DNA from: Epinephelus fuscoguttatus
Taxonomy: Eukaryota > Chordata > Actinopteri > Perciformes > Serranidae
Length of the DNA: 64,000 nucleotides
Assembly: GCF_011397635.1 (NCBI RefSeq)
Contig: NC_064756.1
Location: 34,772,996-34,836,995, forward strand
Reading direction: 5' to 3'
Shown here in pieces: positions 32,357 to 45,404 of the stretch. The notes beneath the pieces are model-generated. The model did no database searches. It was given only the letters and a program-made list of their open reading frames with translations, and was not told where the DNA came from. How positions within the stretch are numbered: position 1 is the first letter of the stretch; every line of letters begins with the position of its first letter. Position numbers and translations under genes: made by a program.

Positions 32357-35300
32357 GTCTCTCTGTCTCTCTGTCTCTCTCTCTCTCTCTCTCTGTGTCC
32401 CTCAGGGATTGGGGGTTTCCTGTAACTTGAGCACTGGGTTCTCCCTTGCTTATCCTGTCACTTGTTCTCCATCATATCTCTTTCTCCCTGACCATTTCAC
32501 ATTTCATTCCCATATCTCTCTGCCCATGATTACCCTTCTGTCTCTCTCTCTTTCTGTCTGTCTCTCTCTCTCTGCTGGGTTTCCTGAGCTTATTATCAGT
32601 GTGTTTGCAGCATGTTTGTGACAGGGCAGCTTGGCAGGAAGGAAGGCAGGCTGATGGCCACTGAGATCTTGAGTGTGACTCAGGTCCGGTGCAAGCGGTG
32701 CCCATGGGGAGCATGTGTTTCCTACCTCAGTGGAATGCCAGAGAACACCCATCCACTGTCTTGAAGAAGTGTTTCACTGCTGGAAAGATGTTCTTCTCAA
32801 CTGAGCTGTCTATGCAAATGAAAGAAGCTAATACTTTTGAAATTGGTGCTACATCACCAGAGAAAACAAAGAAAAAGTGCTGTGGCATTTGCTTTTGCTT
32901 GAGGTAGAAAACATATAATTACCAGAATGCACTGTGCCGCACTGGACCAGTTAATGCTCCTGCTGCTTGGTGATGTAATGCGAGGTTGGCTTTTTTCCCA
33001 CAGGAAAAAATATGGCTGCCAACTGGTAACAAACAATATGAAATTAGAGATAAACAGTAAACTAAAATATGTTTCTGAAATATACTTTAGGCAAGAAAAA
33101 GGCAATGCAGAAACAGAATTTTGGTTGATGTTAAATCAGCTCAACTCTGCTTATTTTCAGCCCTCATTTTCTCAATATAGGAAACAGTAAGATGCCTGCT
33201 CCCTGTCCACAAATTCTCATATTACAGCCAAACAGTGCACTAAAATTTAATAATAAAATAAAACTTGATAGCTGATCTCAAGATGGTGCCTATTCATTCC
33301 ACTAGAGTTGCTGGTACATACACAAAAACAATTTTCTCGCTTCCTGGGTTTCCTTTCATGGTATGAGGCCCATTGAATATGTGCAGTAGTGTTTCTCCCG
33401 CTGGCCCTGTCTGCAAGTTTCCACTTGCCTTATAGACTTTACATTGTAATGGTGTTACAGATTTCTAAATCGATTTCTTCGGCTTGAGGACAGTTTTACA
33501 AAGATAAAACCTCCATGGCTCAAAAATTCAGAATAAAAAGAGTCCTTGTTTGCAGTTCAAGGTGTCTTTTACAGTAGCCTGGAAATCCAGACCCAAATCT
33601 AGAAAGATTTAGGGTCTGGCTATAAGTAATGCAAATGGCCCAACTCGATGAGCGGCACCAAGCATGCATTTGAAAATATCACTGCACGCAATTGGATAAC
33701 ACTACGACCTATCAGAACAATACACGGGGTGACGTATCCAGAGCTTAGCTACCAGCGGAGCTAACTGGTAGATTAGCCTCTTGCCGTATCCGGTCAGCAA
33801 AACAGCAAAAATGTCCTTCTTGCAAAGGAAAGATTCGAGCACCGTCTTCTGTTCCTCTTTTAGAGAAAAAGCCAAGTCTAACTCGTTCATTGTAGCGGCC
33901 AAAGCCGTTTCAAACAACTGGTGTTCATCTGTAGCCATCTTGCAATGTTAACTGACTGAATCCGGACTTCATTGTCGCAGCGCTGTCATCATCTGTTTAG
34001 CTCGCCTCTGGCCCGACTATATCAGATACACCAATGTAACTGGTGCAGCTCAGCTCCAATGGCATGAGTAATGAGCATCATTACTGATTGCCAGAGTGAC
34101 TCGCTGAGCAAATTCAAATTGTGCTCTTGTGAGAACTCCGGATTTCCAGGGTACTTTTACAGTGGTGGATGATGGGAAATATGTTTTTGGGCTGCAGGGT
34201 ATTTGTTTTCACTGCAATACCGGGAGTGGCCACTGGGAAAGATTGGAAGCAAGGCTAAGCAGCATTCCTGTGGGCCTGGTTATATCGTTTGATCGATTGA
34301 TCTCAGTACTTTTGGCCAGTAAACAGTATGGTGCTCACCTCCTGTTTACAAACCTGTATATTACAGCTAAACAATGCACTAAAATATGTTTCTGAAGACA
34401 GTTTAGGTGAGAAATAGGCAATACAATAACATGACCTTGAAATATATAAAAACAGCATTGCCTAGTTTTACCGTTTGATTTGAGTTTGAGAGAGAGAGGG
34501 GTGGGTCTTTCTTGATTTGCTTCTGTGCTCTTTGTGTCCTTGGTGGTGGACAAACGAAAATGCAGTCGTTCATTCCTATGAAAGTTGCTCAGTGGCACAT
34601 GAGGCCAAAAAAGCTCTGTTACCCCAGCATAAAATTATTCGGATTTTCCGAATTGTGAGGCCCATAGAGTAAGCGCACTAGAGCAATCAAGCAGCTCAGT
34701 TTGCAGTGAAACTCCCACACACTGTCTTACCTGCCAAAGAAATATATTTATTGCAGCGTTTCGGTAACTAGACCTTCAACAGTAATCCACTGATTTACAG
34801 ACATCTCTTTCACAATGTAAGTCTATGAGAAAAAGTCTTTTTGGTTCCAAGTGATGGCCCTGGACGTTGTAATTCTATGTTTGGCCATTTTGTAAAATTG
34901 TCTTAAAAGGCTGACGCTGTTCCTTGGGGCTGCGTAGTTCAAGCTACAGCCCTAGAGCCAGCCAAAATCCACCAGGTGACGGGTTTTTTTGAGCACGGAG
35001 ATCTGGCCACTGGTAAGATGGAGAGAATTTATCGAAGTTCATTTACACATACTATACACATTGTTATGATACAGACTTGGTTAAAAGATCGTATCCATTT
35101 ATCCCTCAGCACAGGGCCTTAAAACAGACTCAACCTCTACACACTGGGAAATGGAAGTGCATGAGTGTACATGTGCAGGCCCAGCAAGAAGTGTTTTGCA
35201 ATTATTTAAAACACACACACAAAAGGGTGTGGGAGACAATTCAGCCTCTGCTCTTCTCTGAGTAAAAGACAGAGGACTGTGTTTAAGCAAAGCAATTAAA

Positions 35301-38300
35301 AAAGAAGCCAAGTGGAGAACACGTTTTTAAAATATCCATTAGCAAATCCTATTCGTCACTTCAATTTGCGGTTCTTTTTATTGGACGACTCACATTTTCC
35401 TGATACCCCAAAAAATGCCTGCAGGCATGCATATCTGTGTGCAGAACATTTTAGAACTTAATAGTTTTAGCCTCCATCATGGTAATTGTGTGGTGGATTA
35501 GGCTACATTCTCTTAGTAAATTAGCAGTCACATTGCCCACCCCCCTTGAAGCCCATACAAATTCACCTCTCCCGTTCAACATGGTGTTGGTCCATATGTA
35601 ATTCAGCTCATAAACACAGTGAACACTTTCCCCCTTTTGGAAACTAGCCACTTTGGACCATTCACAGGAGTGAAGCGAGTTTACTGAGTACTTATTTTAT
35701 TTACCCTACAATGAAGAAGAGTAGAAACGGGGGTCCGTTTGTGTAAAACAGGGTGAGGTGGGACACTAGAGATTGACTAGTGAGCTTTAGGAGGGTGGAG
35801 TTGAGCGTATGAAGGAGGCAGATATTTAGCCTGTTGCTGGAATCTGGTTCCTCCCACTGGTAATTACAGTGCTGTCTCCCTACCTGTCACAACAGCTGTC
35901 CCCAGCTTACCTGCAGATAGGCCCTGATTCAACACACAAATCCCCCCACACCCATGTTAGTATGCAAGCTGGGGTACTATCTTTACCCCTACCTGGAGGC
36001 CTTTTCTCAGCCGAGCATGAAGAAGAGATTTTGCACTTTGTATTTTGAGCAGATGAGCAATTTAGTAATAGGAAGACAATCCAAGCTGTGTTAATTGTAA
36101 AGTAGAAGTGAGGATAAAGCTTCACCATAATTACGGCAATGCAGCCAGTATGCTTCTTAGAGGAAGTGACTTAATTTCCTGTTTCGTAAACACTTCTCTA
36201 ACCCTTAACACATTTATCTCAGTTTACTCAAACTGGCCGGAGACGATGACTTTCCGTGCTTGGCGTTGCTTGGTACATCCTTGCCATTTCACTGTTCTTC
36301 ATACTGTACTGACACTCTGTGTTTCCATTTAAGCAATTACAACCAAACATTTGACTATGCTCTGGGTGGGACCAGTAAAATGCCATCTCATTTCCCTTTA
36401 CACTCTGCACCAGCTCTTTTCTCAGTTTCAGTTTGGCTTCACTACTAGGGGTGAAACACTACCTAAGCAGCAACACAGATGGTGATACTGGTAAATGATA
36501 CACAAGCAGCCATGGCTCCTGGTATAGCCTGGATCACAAGTATGCAAGGCTGGGCTGTAGCTCCTGTCAGAGAGTAATTCCCGGACTTGAGAGCAGAGAA
36601 TCCTGGCTTTGGCAGGCTGAGGCAGAGTAGAAGGTTTGGGCCTGAGCCAGACCCGCGCTCCATTGATACACATCTCCAGTTTCTCTGCACCCCCACTTAC
36701 ACCCTTCCACCCCTCACAACTGTGTTACATTCATATGAGTACATTCTTCATGTTGCTGTTTTCTTTGTCGGTTACAACCCCCTCCTTCTACACCTCCTCC
36801 CACTCTCTGTCTTTCTGCACGGTGTTTCAATAGCGATCATCTGCCTTCTTATCTTTGCACGTCTCCCTTCTACTTAATCCTTTGTAATGTAACGCTGGTA
36901 GATTTATGGTGTTAAAGTCTTCAGTAGCTTGGCTCTGTTTTCTATCAGCCTCTGCAGGAGGAAAGTTCCTGCTGTCATGATATGGGCAGGCTCTGGAATA
37001 AAAATTGCAAATATGGGCAGGAATACTGTAAGAACACAAAACACTCTCTATGGTCAACTTTACAGCAGCTGGAAGAGATGAATGTTTGGCTGCAGTTAAG
37101 ATTATTGAGTAACACTGTGGATTTGGCTATTACATTTTATTAGTGTGTGCAAAGAATTCTGAAGTTTGTTTATGAAAAACAGAGTAATAAACATCTTAGT
37201 GTTACATTATGCAGAAAATTGCATTGATGTGTGGATCAAGTGTGTAAATAAGTAAAGACTTACTAAAAAGAATTTTGAACATAGTGTAATACAGAAAAAT
37301 GTTCACAGCTCAAATTAGCTGAACTTTTAATTTCAGTAAGGACCTGATTCTTTGAACCTTACATCCATTAATTGTCCTGTGAGAGCATCCATTTGTCAAG
37401 TTGTCATGTTTTATTAGTTGAAAAATCCTGCGTTCTTGTGCCAAGAGATATTGCAGCAAAGTGTTTTACAAGGACTGTTCCTAATGACTAATTTTCCTGA
37501 CATTTCAATGGAAGTTTAACCTTAGACTAGTCTACTAGTCTAAAAGCAGGAAAGCATTTAAAAAACAATCCAGATTTAGCACAGTATTATCTACAAGGGT
37601 GTACACTGTCCGATATAATATCGCATACATTCTAGGAGCCATTTAAAACCATGAATCACATTTTTCAGTATGTGTTTTAAATACTGCTGATTTGTTTTGC
37701 ACTTTGCCCCGTGCATTATGGATTTTGTACATTATCCTAAAGAAGACGACAACGCCTCACTAAATAAAAGTTAACAAATTACATTTATTGAAAACAATAT
37801 TCAGCATACTCGCCACATGGCATTATGTTTGGGGAAGAGCACATTTTGACTTGTTTAGGACTCAAGGGTTAGGACTTGGGACTTGACTTGAGACTTGAGT
37901 GCAGAGACTTATTTGTAACTTGCAAAACAATGACTTGGTCTCACTGCCAGCACTCTTTTTTTGGATAAATAACTGATGCTAAAATACTAACAAATATCAT
38001 AAATAGCTTAAAGATGCAGATCAAAAAGTTACAGAAGAACATTTTATAATTACAGTTCCCATTCAAAGTAATTTCCCTTCTTTAGGGAAAATGTTGTTTT
38101 GAGACACACATTATGTGACAGGCCAGTAGGCTTTTTCTCACTTATATTCCTTCATACATGGCATGTTGTGCCTTTAAACATCCAAAAACTCAGAATCAGT
38201 GTTGAGATAAAGTCAAGCACAAAATGGTTTTGTCAAATCTTCTAATGAGTAATTGTTTTCAATCCCACAGCAAAAAATGACACAGGAACCACCAAGACGT

Positions 38301-41300
38301 CAAAAATCATCCCAATGTTCTTTGACATCTCCGAGATACGGCGGAGTGTGGGGGATTACCGCCTGCTGACCAGTGCCGAGCTCCGGATGCTCATCAGGCA
38401 AACTAACATACCTACTGCTGAGGAGCGGGTGGAGCTGTATCAGGATATGGGGACAACATCCCGCTACCTCGCTTCCCGCTTCATCACCAACCAGTGGAAA
38501 AACAAATGGCTGTCCTTCGATGTCACTGAGACCCTGCAGAACTGGCTCAAAGGGAATGGTGAGAAACAAGCTTCATTTATTGATCTGATACTACTGTGAC
38601 CTCTGTCCATTTGTTTGGTTCCGGAGTATATTTACCTTTACAGAAAAAGTAACCAACCAGTTTTAAATTGATCACGGTTATAAATTTTTGTCTTACCAGA
38701 GGATGAGCGGAGTTTCCAACTTCGGCTGTTTTGTGAATGCGGCCAGACAAGTGATGACCGCGGCTTCAGTTTTACCATCTCTGGGATAAATACTGGTAGG
38801 GGAGACACAGGATTGATACAAACGATGACACAGCAACCGCCCTACATCCTGACCATGTCCATCCCTCAGAATGTCAGCAGCCACCTCACCTCACGCAAAA
38901 AACGTTCCACGGATGTAAAGGATACATGTACAGCGTAAGCAATCACACTGTTCTGTTGTGTTTTTTTCACTGAAATTTTTAAAGCTAACCTAACCTACAG
39001 GCAGCTTCGATCACTGTATGGTAAATAGACTACTGAGCTTTTCAACCTCAGCTGGATTAAGCACTTTACAATGTGCCTCTCATTCATCCCCTCACACACA
39101 CTAACGCAAGGCTGAGCTGCAGTGTAAAGCAACTGGGGCTCAGTGTCTTGCTCAAAGACACTTTGATGTGTGCACAGGAGGAGCTGGGGTTCAAACCACC
39201 AATCTACTCTTTCTTCTGAGGCACACATGTGCTGTAGAACTGCTCAGTGCCGTTCGGGCCCTGACACACCAAGCTGATGTCAAAGAACAAGAGGCAATGA
39301 ATGCATCGCCTCACGTTGTCTGTGCCTCGGGCAAAAAGCTGTACTTGAGCACACTGCAAAAACTACAGCCAATGATCAACTAGCACATGTCCTGCACCTG
39401 CTTGAGAGGAAATAACTCTCCATTGCAGCAGGCAGCAGTAATCTGTATTTGTCATTTAAAATGGGAAACTTGAAGACCGAAAGGATGGATTCAAGATGCT
39501 AGTTAACCAGATAGCACATTAACAACACAACCACCAAAACACGAGATTTACGGTGCACTAGCGAACAACGACAAAAACAATTAACGACTGTTTCTGCTAA
39601 AGAGCTCAATAGCTAAAAAGAAAGTATTACTCAACATAACAAGTTTGTTTTATCTCATGCCCTCTTGACTTCAGCCATTTGTTTGATTTTCTCATTTCTG
39701 TGTCTCTTCTCGTGCCAATCAGAGAGATTTCACTCATCGATGGGCTCCATCGGGTCCGATGTATAGTCAAAATGCTGAATTAGCCATAAAAACTGATGAG
39801 GGCCGACTAGTGCCAATGGTTTGGGACACTTTGCACAAACCCGCGTGACAGACGCTCACTGATGGCCTGATGTTGACCAACAGCAGACAGTCAGTTGGTG
39901 TTTCTGGGCCTTACAGGGACAGTTTGTATTTTACACTTGATTTGTCACTTTCTTTGGTAAAGTAGCTGCTGTATATCAGACACCAGACTTTCATTTAGGT
40001 AAACAGAGTAAATCTTAGGGCCCTGACACAAGAAGCCAATGATCGGCCGTTGGTCAGTGTTGGGCTGTCAGTGAGTTTCTGTCACTCTAGTTTTTGTGGT
40101 GTGTCTGTTGGCATTAGCTGGCCCTGGTCGGCCTTTGTCGTCTGTTGTTGTTCATGGTGAGGCTGTCGGTTAATGAAATCACTCTGATTGGCAGTTCAGC
40201 TCAGTGCACCAGAAGAGAAACAGATGTGAGGAAAGCAAACAAATGGCTACAGTAAAGAGTATGTGACATTGATACACACTTGGTATATTAGGTAGGTTAT
40301 TTCTTTAACTATTGAGCTCGTGAGCGGAAATGGTGTGTAACTGTTTTTGTTGTTCTTCACTAGCATACAGTAAATATTGGAAATGTGCGTGATTAGTTGA
40401 ACAGTCGATTAAGTGTTGCCACCCGTGCTAGTTGGCACTACAAATACAAGTCAGTTGAAGTAATCAGTAAAATTATTATTATTTTATGTGATTGTGTTGA
40501 CCAAATAAAAATACTGTTGTAATCAAGTCAAGCACATTTCTGAAAGAATATTGTTTTCAATAAATGTTACTTGTTAATTTTCATTTAGTGAGGTGTTTGT
40601 TATGTATTGTAGGATAGCATGCAGTGTTCATACTGCACAGTGCAAACCAACAAACATTTCAGTGGTATAACACAATTTGCTAATTAAATAAATGAGATTA
40701 ACAATTATCAAATGGCTCTTGTAATATACACATTTTTTCAGACAATTTTTACCCCTATAGATTAAATTGTGCTAAAATTTGATTGTTTTCTGAGTGCTTT
40801 TTTACCGTTAGTCTAGCTGACTCGTCTAAGTTTAAATGTGAAAACATCAGGGACATTAGTTGTTAGGAGCATTCAACAGGTTGTTTTAACGGGTTGTGTT
40901 AACAGTGTGCTAACTGGCTAACCAAGGTATTGAATCCATACTGTCTGTCTTCTGGTTTCCCTTTTAACTGACAAATACAAACAATACCTGCAGCTGCTGG
41001 TATGGACAGTTATTTCCTCTTACGCAGGTGCAGAACATTTGTGCTCATTGGCTGCTGGCTGTAGTCTTTGCGGTGTGTTCAAGCACACCTTTTTGGCTGA
41101 GATACAGCTGTGGTGAGGAAACGCAACAGACATCACCAGTTCATTATGTAGGTTTGGTGTGTCTGGGCTTTAAAGGGAGAGTTTGTATTGTAGCCTATAT
41201 TTAATGTGTTATTTGCTTCAGGAAAGAAGTGGCTGCAGTAAGTCAGACACCCGACTTTCATTTAGATAAATACAGTAAATCTTTGGGTCTTATTTAGGGT

Positions 41301-43815
41301 GGAAAAAAATATCAGCTTTTACACTGACAGGATATGTGTAATTCTACATTAAAACTCTCCTTAGTGCAGCTTTAAAACTGACTGATGTTGAAAATGTGCC
41401 TTCTACAGCTGATGTTTCTCTGTTTCCTCACATGCAGTCAGACAGAGACCTGCTGCGTGCGGAGCTTGTATATCGACTTCAGGAAAGATCTGGGCTGGAA
41501 GTGGATACATAAGCCAACAGGCTACAACGCTAACTACTGCATGGGGTCCTGCACCTACATCTGGAATGCTGAAAACAAATATTCACAGGTATAGTGCAAC
41601 ACCTCACTGTAGTGTGCAAATCACATCTGATCACATGGCTGACTGAAGGTTTGACAGCTCAGACGGAAAGATTCCTCAAAACATGATTTTCTCCCCCTCT
41701 GGTTACTGAAGGACTGTTTTGATTCACATACCAGTAGTGTGAAACACATGAAGTGGTGAAGTTTGTGTTGTAACGGCTTGTTGAGAGGAGTTACATTAGT
41801 GCTAAAATGTCCATCGCTCTGTTGGTTGACAGAAAATAAACAATTCTGATGAATCATTTTAGTTGTTCATTGAGAAGAAAAGTCAAACATTCAATGTTAC
41901 AGCTTCTTAAAGGTTCTGTATGCAACCTTCAGAGCATTAATATAACAGCAAACCACTATTTGCTATGTAAGGACATAGTAATGGTATAGTAATGGCATCT
42001 TGAGCAGACAATAACACCCCTTGGCATCACATCACATTGCAACACATAGGGTACCCTTTTGTGTGCCCATTTGAGCCACAGCTGAAAACACAGTGTAACA
42101 TGTGGTAAATGTTGTGAAACTGTCACATTTGGGCAACAAAACAACTTGGGTTTAAAAAAAGATAATGTTTTTGCTTAAAACGAGTGTGTTTGTTATGTAA
42201 CATAACTCCTAGATTATACAAATGATTTTGTTTGACCCATCCACCTCGCCTCACTCATACTGTGTCAGTTGCTCTCAGCTTCATTGGTTTGCATGGGTTT
42301 ATATTAAAGTTAGTTTAGCCTGGTGCATCTCAAAGAGACACCAAAGGGTGCCTGTGTTGTTGATATCACACCAAGGATCATGATAAAGTGTTGGTATTTG
42401 ATGCCATGGGAATGAGAGAGACAGAAAATGAAGTCAGGCTAACTCTGTGTGTGTGTATCCCACTGGCTAGCTCATGGCCACCACTCTTTACTGTGTTCAT
42501 ACAGTGGTTACTGCAGATATCTAGACAGTGTCATCACAAAAGCGTAGCACCCACCCCCCAATTCTCCCATAGTTAACACTGTTAGCTCTGTCAGCACTGT
42601 TCCCATTGTTTAGCACTTTTTTATGGAGTTAGCAGTGTTAGCTGCTAGTCGCTGGCTCAGCCATTTTGTAAACTGTGTGTCTAGACGAGTCAAATGCTCT
42701 GAATTTTGCATAGAACCCCTTTAAAATGTAAAATTTTGCTGTTGTTGGTCGGGCAAAAAACACATTTGGAAGACATCACATTGAGCTAAAAAAAATTGCA
42801 ATCAGCCTTTTTCACAATCTTCAATCAATTAATCAGAAAAATAGCATACTTCTACTGCCACTGTCAGCTTTATCACTATACTTTATTACCAGATACATAC
42901 AAACCTAGTAACATTCCCATCAGCCTCAGCTGCACACCTTTTGTTTAGTGATAATTAGCAAATGTTAGCATGGTAGTGAGTCGCTACCATTGACTGTATG
43001 AGATAACGGACTCAATTTTGGCATTTCGGCCATCATCATCTTGGCGCCATAAGTGTCTGTTTTGGACGAGAGGTTGGATCTGTGAGATTTTTCAGCCCCA
43101 CAGGTTGCCTCTTAATGACTAGTATGGCTGTAGATTCTTAGGCTTGTTCAGTAGTCACATGTAACTAACATTTTGAGTCGGTCATGTGTATCAGTTTTTT
43201 GCTAATTTAGTGCTGAGTCTTCAGTCTTTTTCAGAGTGGAATAGCCACTAAAACAGCACTCACTAAAACTTTAGGAAAGGGAAAATCTGTTAAACATTAT
43301 TCGTAACTTAATAATTATTTAAGAAATGTTTTAATTTACAAATGTTTTTAACAATGAATTAAATAAATGATTATGCAAAGACTGTTCAACAAGACACCTG
43401 GATTTGAACAAAAGCACTCTTGTAACTCAAACTTGTAAATTCATTGTCTGTTACAGCCGCTTTGCACGTCACATGTTGGTGATGAAATTCTGAGCTAAGT
43501 TCTCTGTTTCCATGTCTTTCCCCCACATAATTGTTTACAGATTTTGGCCCTGTACAAGCATCACAACCCGGGAGCCTCTGCCCAACCCTGCTGTGTTCCC
43601 CAGGCATTGGAGCCCCTGCCAATCCTCTACTATGTGGGCAGGCAACACAAGGTATTTATACTGCAGCCAAGTAACCTTCATCCTGAGGTGAAATGTTTAC
43701 AGAACATTTTATGTGAAAGCAACACTTGAAGATGATTTATCACGTCACTGTTGATTTTCACTTTCAGGTGGAGCAGCTGTCCAATATGATTGTGAAGTCC
43801 TGCAAGTGTAGCTAA
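30503..43815 (+). CDS. tgfb1: Transforming growth factor beta 1 precursor, complete, 387 aa
   Basis: Secreted latent cytokine signalling through type I/II TGF-beta receptors and Smad2/3. Exons: 30503-30833, 38271-38558, 38700-38934, 41438-41588, 43541-43651, 43768-43815; phases join exactly. Signal peptide about 1-19. LAP begins [20 protein letters not shown]; Cys23 matches the residue that bonds LTBP or GARP. NST and NMT are possible N-glycosylation sites. FCEC at 217-220 matches the LAP dimer cysteines, and RGD at 240-242 is the alpha-v integrin site. Furin site RKKR at 272-275 leaves a 112-residue ligand (276-387) with all nine knot cysteines, including CC at 290-291, the PCC pair and the C-terminal SCKCS. 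The ligand is very close to mammalian TGF-beta 1 ([33 protein letters not shown]). Its exon layout differs from the mammalian one. An a/b paralogue cannot be decided without phylogeny. Confidence 0.97.
32326..32394. repeat. (CTGT)n / (CT)n microsatellite in tgfb1 intron 1
   Basis: A run of tgtc tetranucleotides passes into ct dinucleotides; a smaller CT-rich run follows at 32538-32572. Confidence 0.9.
33050..34430. repeat. Three diverged copies of a local repeat in tgfb1 intron 1
   Basis: Related blocks near 33050-33115 (aaactaaaatatgtttctg, tttaggcaagaaaaaggcaat), 33225-33255 (cagccaaacagtgcactaaaa) and 34362-34425 (cagctaaacaatgcactaaaa, gtttaggtgagaaataggcaat). The 33575-34153 transposon sits between the second and third. 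Confidence 0.5.
33575..34153 (-). mobile_element. Short DNA transposon derivative with RecQ-like helicase fragment
   Basis: The ends are inverted: tagcctggaaatccaga at 33575 and, in reverse complement at 34153, taccctggaaatccgga. The flanks cttttacag at 33566-33574 and 34154-34162 are identical, a 9-bp target duplication. On the minus strand, 33938-33702 encodes [20 protein letters not shown], then [12 protein letters not shown] and [17 protein letters not shown]. The latter resembles the start of a RecQ-family helicase, with Walker A degraded (GYGKR in place of GYGKS/T). No motif II-VI follows, so it is non-functional as a helicase. Confidence 0.65.
34431..38270. other. Rest of tgfb1 intron 1
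   Basis: Non-coding. A stretch near 34800 (cacaatgtaagtctatgag) looks like another common fish repeat. No exon or RNA gene was found; the acceptor of exon 2 is aatcccacag at 38261-38270. Confidence 0.45.
39010..39225 (-). repeat. SINE-like repeat, antisense, in tgfb1 intron 3
   Basis: Contains ctcagtgtcttgctcaaaga, cactttgatgtgtgcacagg and ggagctggggttcaaaccac. The last looks like a reverse-complement box B. It matches a pattern frequent in fish. Confidence 0.5.
39248..41290. repeat. Two related MITEs plus a repeated flank in tgfb1 intron 3
   Basis: Unit 1 opens gggccctgacacaccaa (about 39250) and closes gttggtgtttctgggcc (about 39909). Unit 2 opens gggccctgacacaagaa (about 40018) and closes tttggtgtgtctgggct (about 41170). 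Each is followed by the same diverged block (cagtttgtatt, cagacaccagactttcattt, acagtaaatctt; 39910-40018 and 41172-41290). Confidence 0.6.
41589..43540. other. tgfb1 intron 4
   Basis: Non-coding, AT-rich. Repeat-like phrases such as aaaggttctgtatgcaacc near 41910 may mark another MITE end. Nothing else is assignable. Confidence 0.4.
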
Positions 43816-45055
43816 AAATACAGCATGGCACACGGCTCTGCCTCCCCTCAAACATACACAGAGATGTGTCTGAGACCACAGAGAGGAGCATGTGAATGGA
43901 GATAAAGGGGACGAGAATAATGTGGACGAAGGGAACAAAATATTTAAAGCCATCGGGATCTTTGTGGTCAACCTTTCCTCTTGTGAGCTCTACCATTATC
44001 ATCTTGAACGCACATCAGTCAGTGGAGTTCCTTATAAAGACATTACAAATATCATTTTCTGTGTGTATACACTTTTTACTTGCAGTAGTCAAAAAATCTG
44101 TCTTGAAATGAATTAATTTATTTGTTGGAGGGACAGATCTGTAAAAAGGTGATATACATGCTTAAAAGGGTGTCACAGTGAAAAGGATAAAAATGATTTA
44201 TAAAAGCCCTAAAATGTGGATAAAGGATGCCAAAGGACACGAGGACCAAAATGACCTCAATGGAAGAACACTTTTGTTTTCACAGATGATTGTCTGGGAC
44301 ATTTCTGTAATTTCCATGTCATCTTCCTAAAGAGGTCATAGTTAAAGGTGCTAAATCCCAGGTGTGGAAACAGTGGTTGTTGGGGTTTTCCTGGACGATA
44401 ACGCCACAGGTGTTTTTGAAGAGAGTTATGGCGTAAAGGACAACAGACAACCGCAGGGACAGTCCAACCTGGGGAAACTCCCTCTGACAGAGAGGCTGGA
44501 GTCGTCAGCCATCTGAGCAACATTTCACATGAACCGTCCATCAGTTTTACTTGCTTTGTTTGTTTTTTCAACCCACGTGATTTATACAATGCTTTTTGTG
44601 TTCATAGTTGAATGTCTGCTCGTCCTTATGAAGCCTCCCGTGCTGTCAAAGCCATGAGTAATATGAATGGTTGTAAGAGTGATGACACCATGTTTTCTCC
44701 CTCTTAGGATTCACAGCCAGCTTGTTGTCTTTAGATGGTGAGGGTCAGGGGATGTGGTCGTAGTGTTGGTTTTAGGGAAGTCATTCAGACTCAGTACACA
44801 CATTTGCTGTTTGTTTTTTATCGCCATAGCAAATTAGGGGCAATTTATTGCCTTTTTTATTTCAGGACAAGTTTTTACTTTCATCTGAAGTGTGATGCTT
44901 TTTGCACAGGTCAAGAATCAGTTCAGCTTCTATGATTTGTTTTAGGGATAAAAACCAACACAATTTTTTTAGTTTAACATATTTTTTGTAGTGCACTTAC
45001 CATTTGAAATTTGTAAATATTTTAACAATTTGAAATAAACATTGATGTTAAATTA
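43816..45055 (+). other. tgfb1 3' UTR with polyadenylation signals
   Basis: No coding potential after the TAA at 43813-43815. AATAAA hexamers occur at 45034-45039 and 45086-45091, giving a 3' UTR of about 1.2 kb. T-rich and AU-rich stretches (for example tatttgttgg, tgtaaatatttta) are present. The end is inferred. Confidence 0.5.
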
Positions 45056-45404
45056 TCACATCAGAGTGGAAGAGTTTTGTGAGGAAATAAAACCACATGC
45101 AATGTTTCCACTTGTCGGAGAGCTGTGCTGTGAAGGTGTGTGTTGCACTTGTCAGTGCATGCATATGTATGTGTGTATTAAATTACGGTAAGGGGTGTGA
45201 ACATTTTGTGAAATGAGCACAAACTGAAACACACCTAGTGTTGTGGACATGAATGCCATCACCGTTAAGACATGTAGTTTTGTTTTGTTCATCACAAAAA
45301 AGTAAGAATATAATGTTTAATCTTGTTAGTGTTAGTCATTTTGGTCTATGAATGAGGAACTACAACACCTCCTACACCTTTTCAGTATGAAGTTACTCTT
45401 CTAC

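Noticed and set aside
33702-33938. RecQ-like frame as a host gene
   Set aside because: It is confined within a transposon-like element with a target duplication, and only the first part of a helicase is present with a damaged Walker A.
39168-39383. Open frame in tgfb1 intron 3
   Set aside because: It spans a SINE-like repeat and a MITE end; no splice signals connect it to tgfb1.
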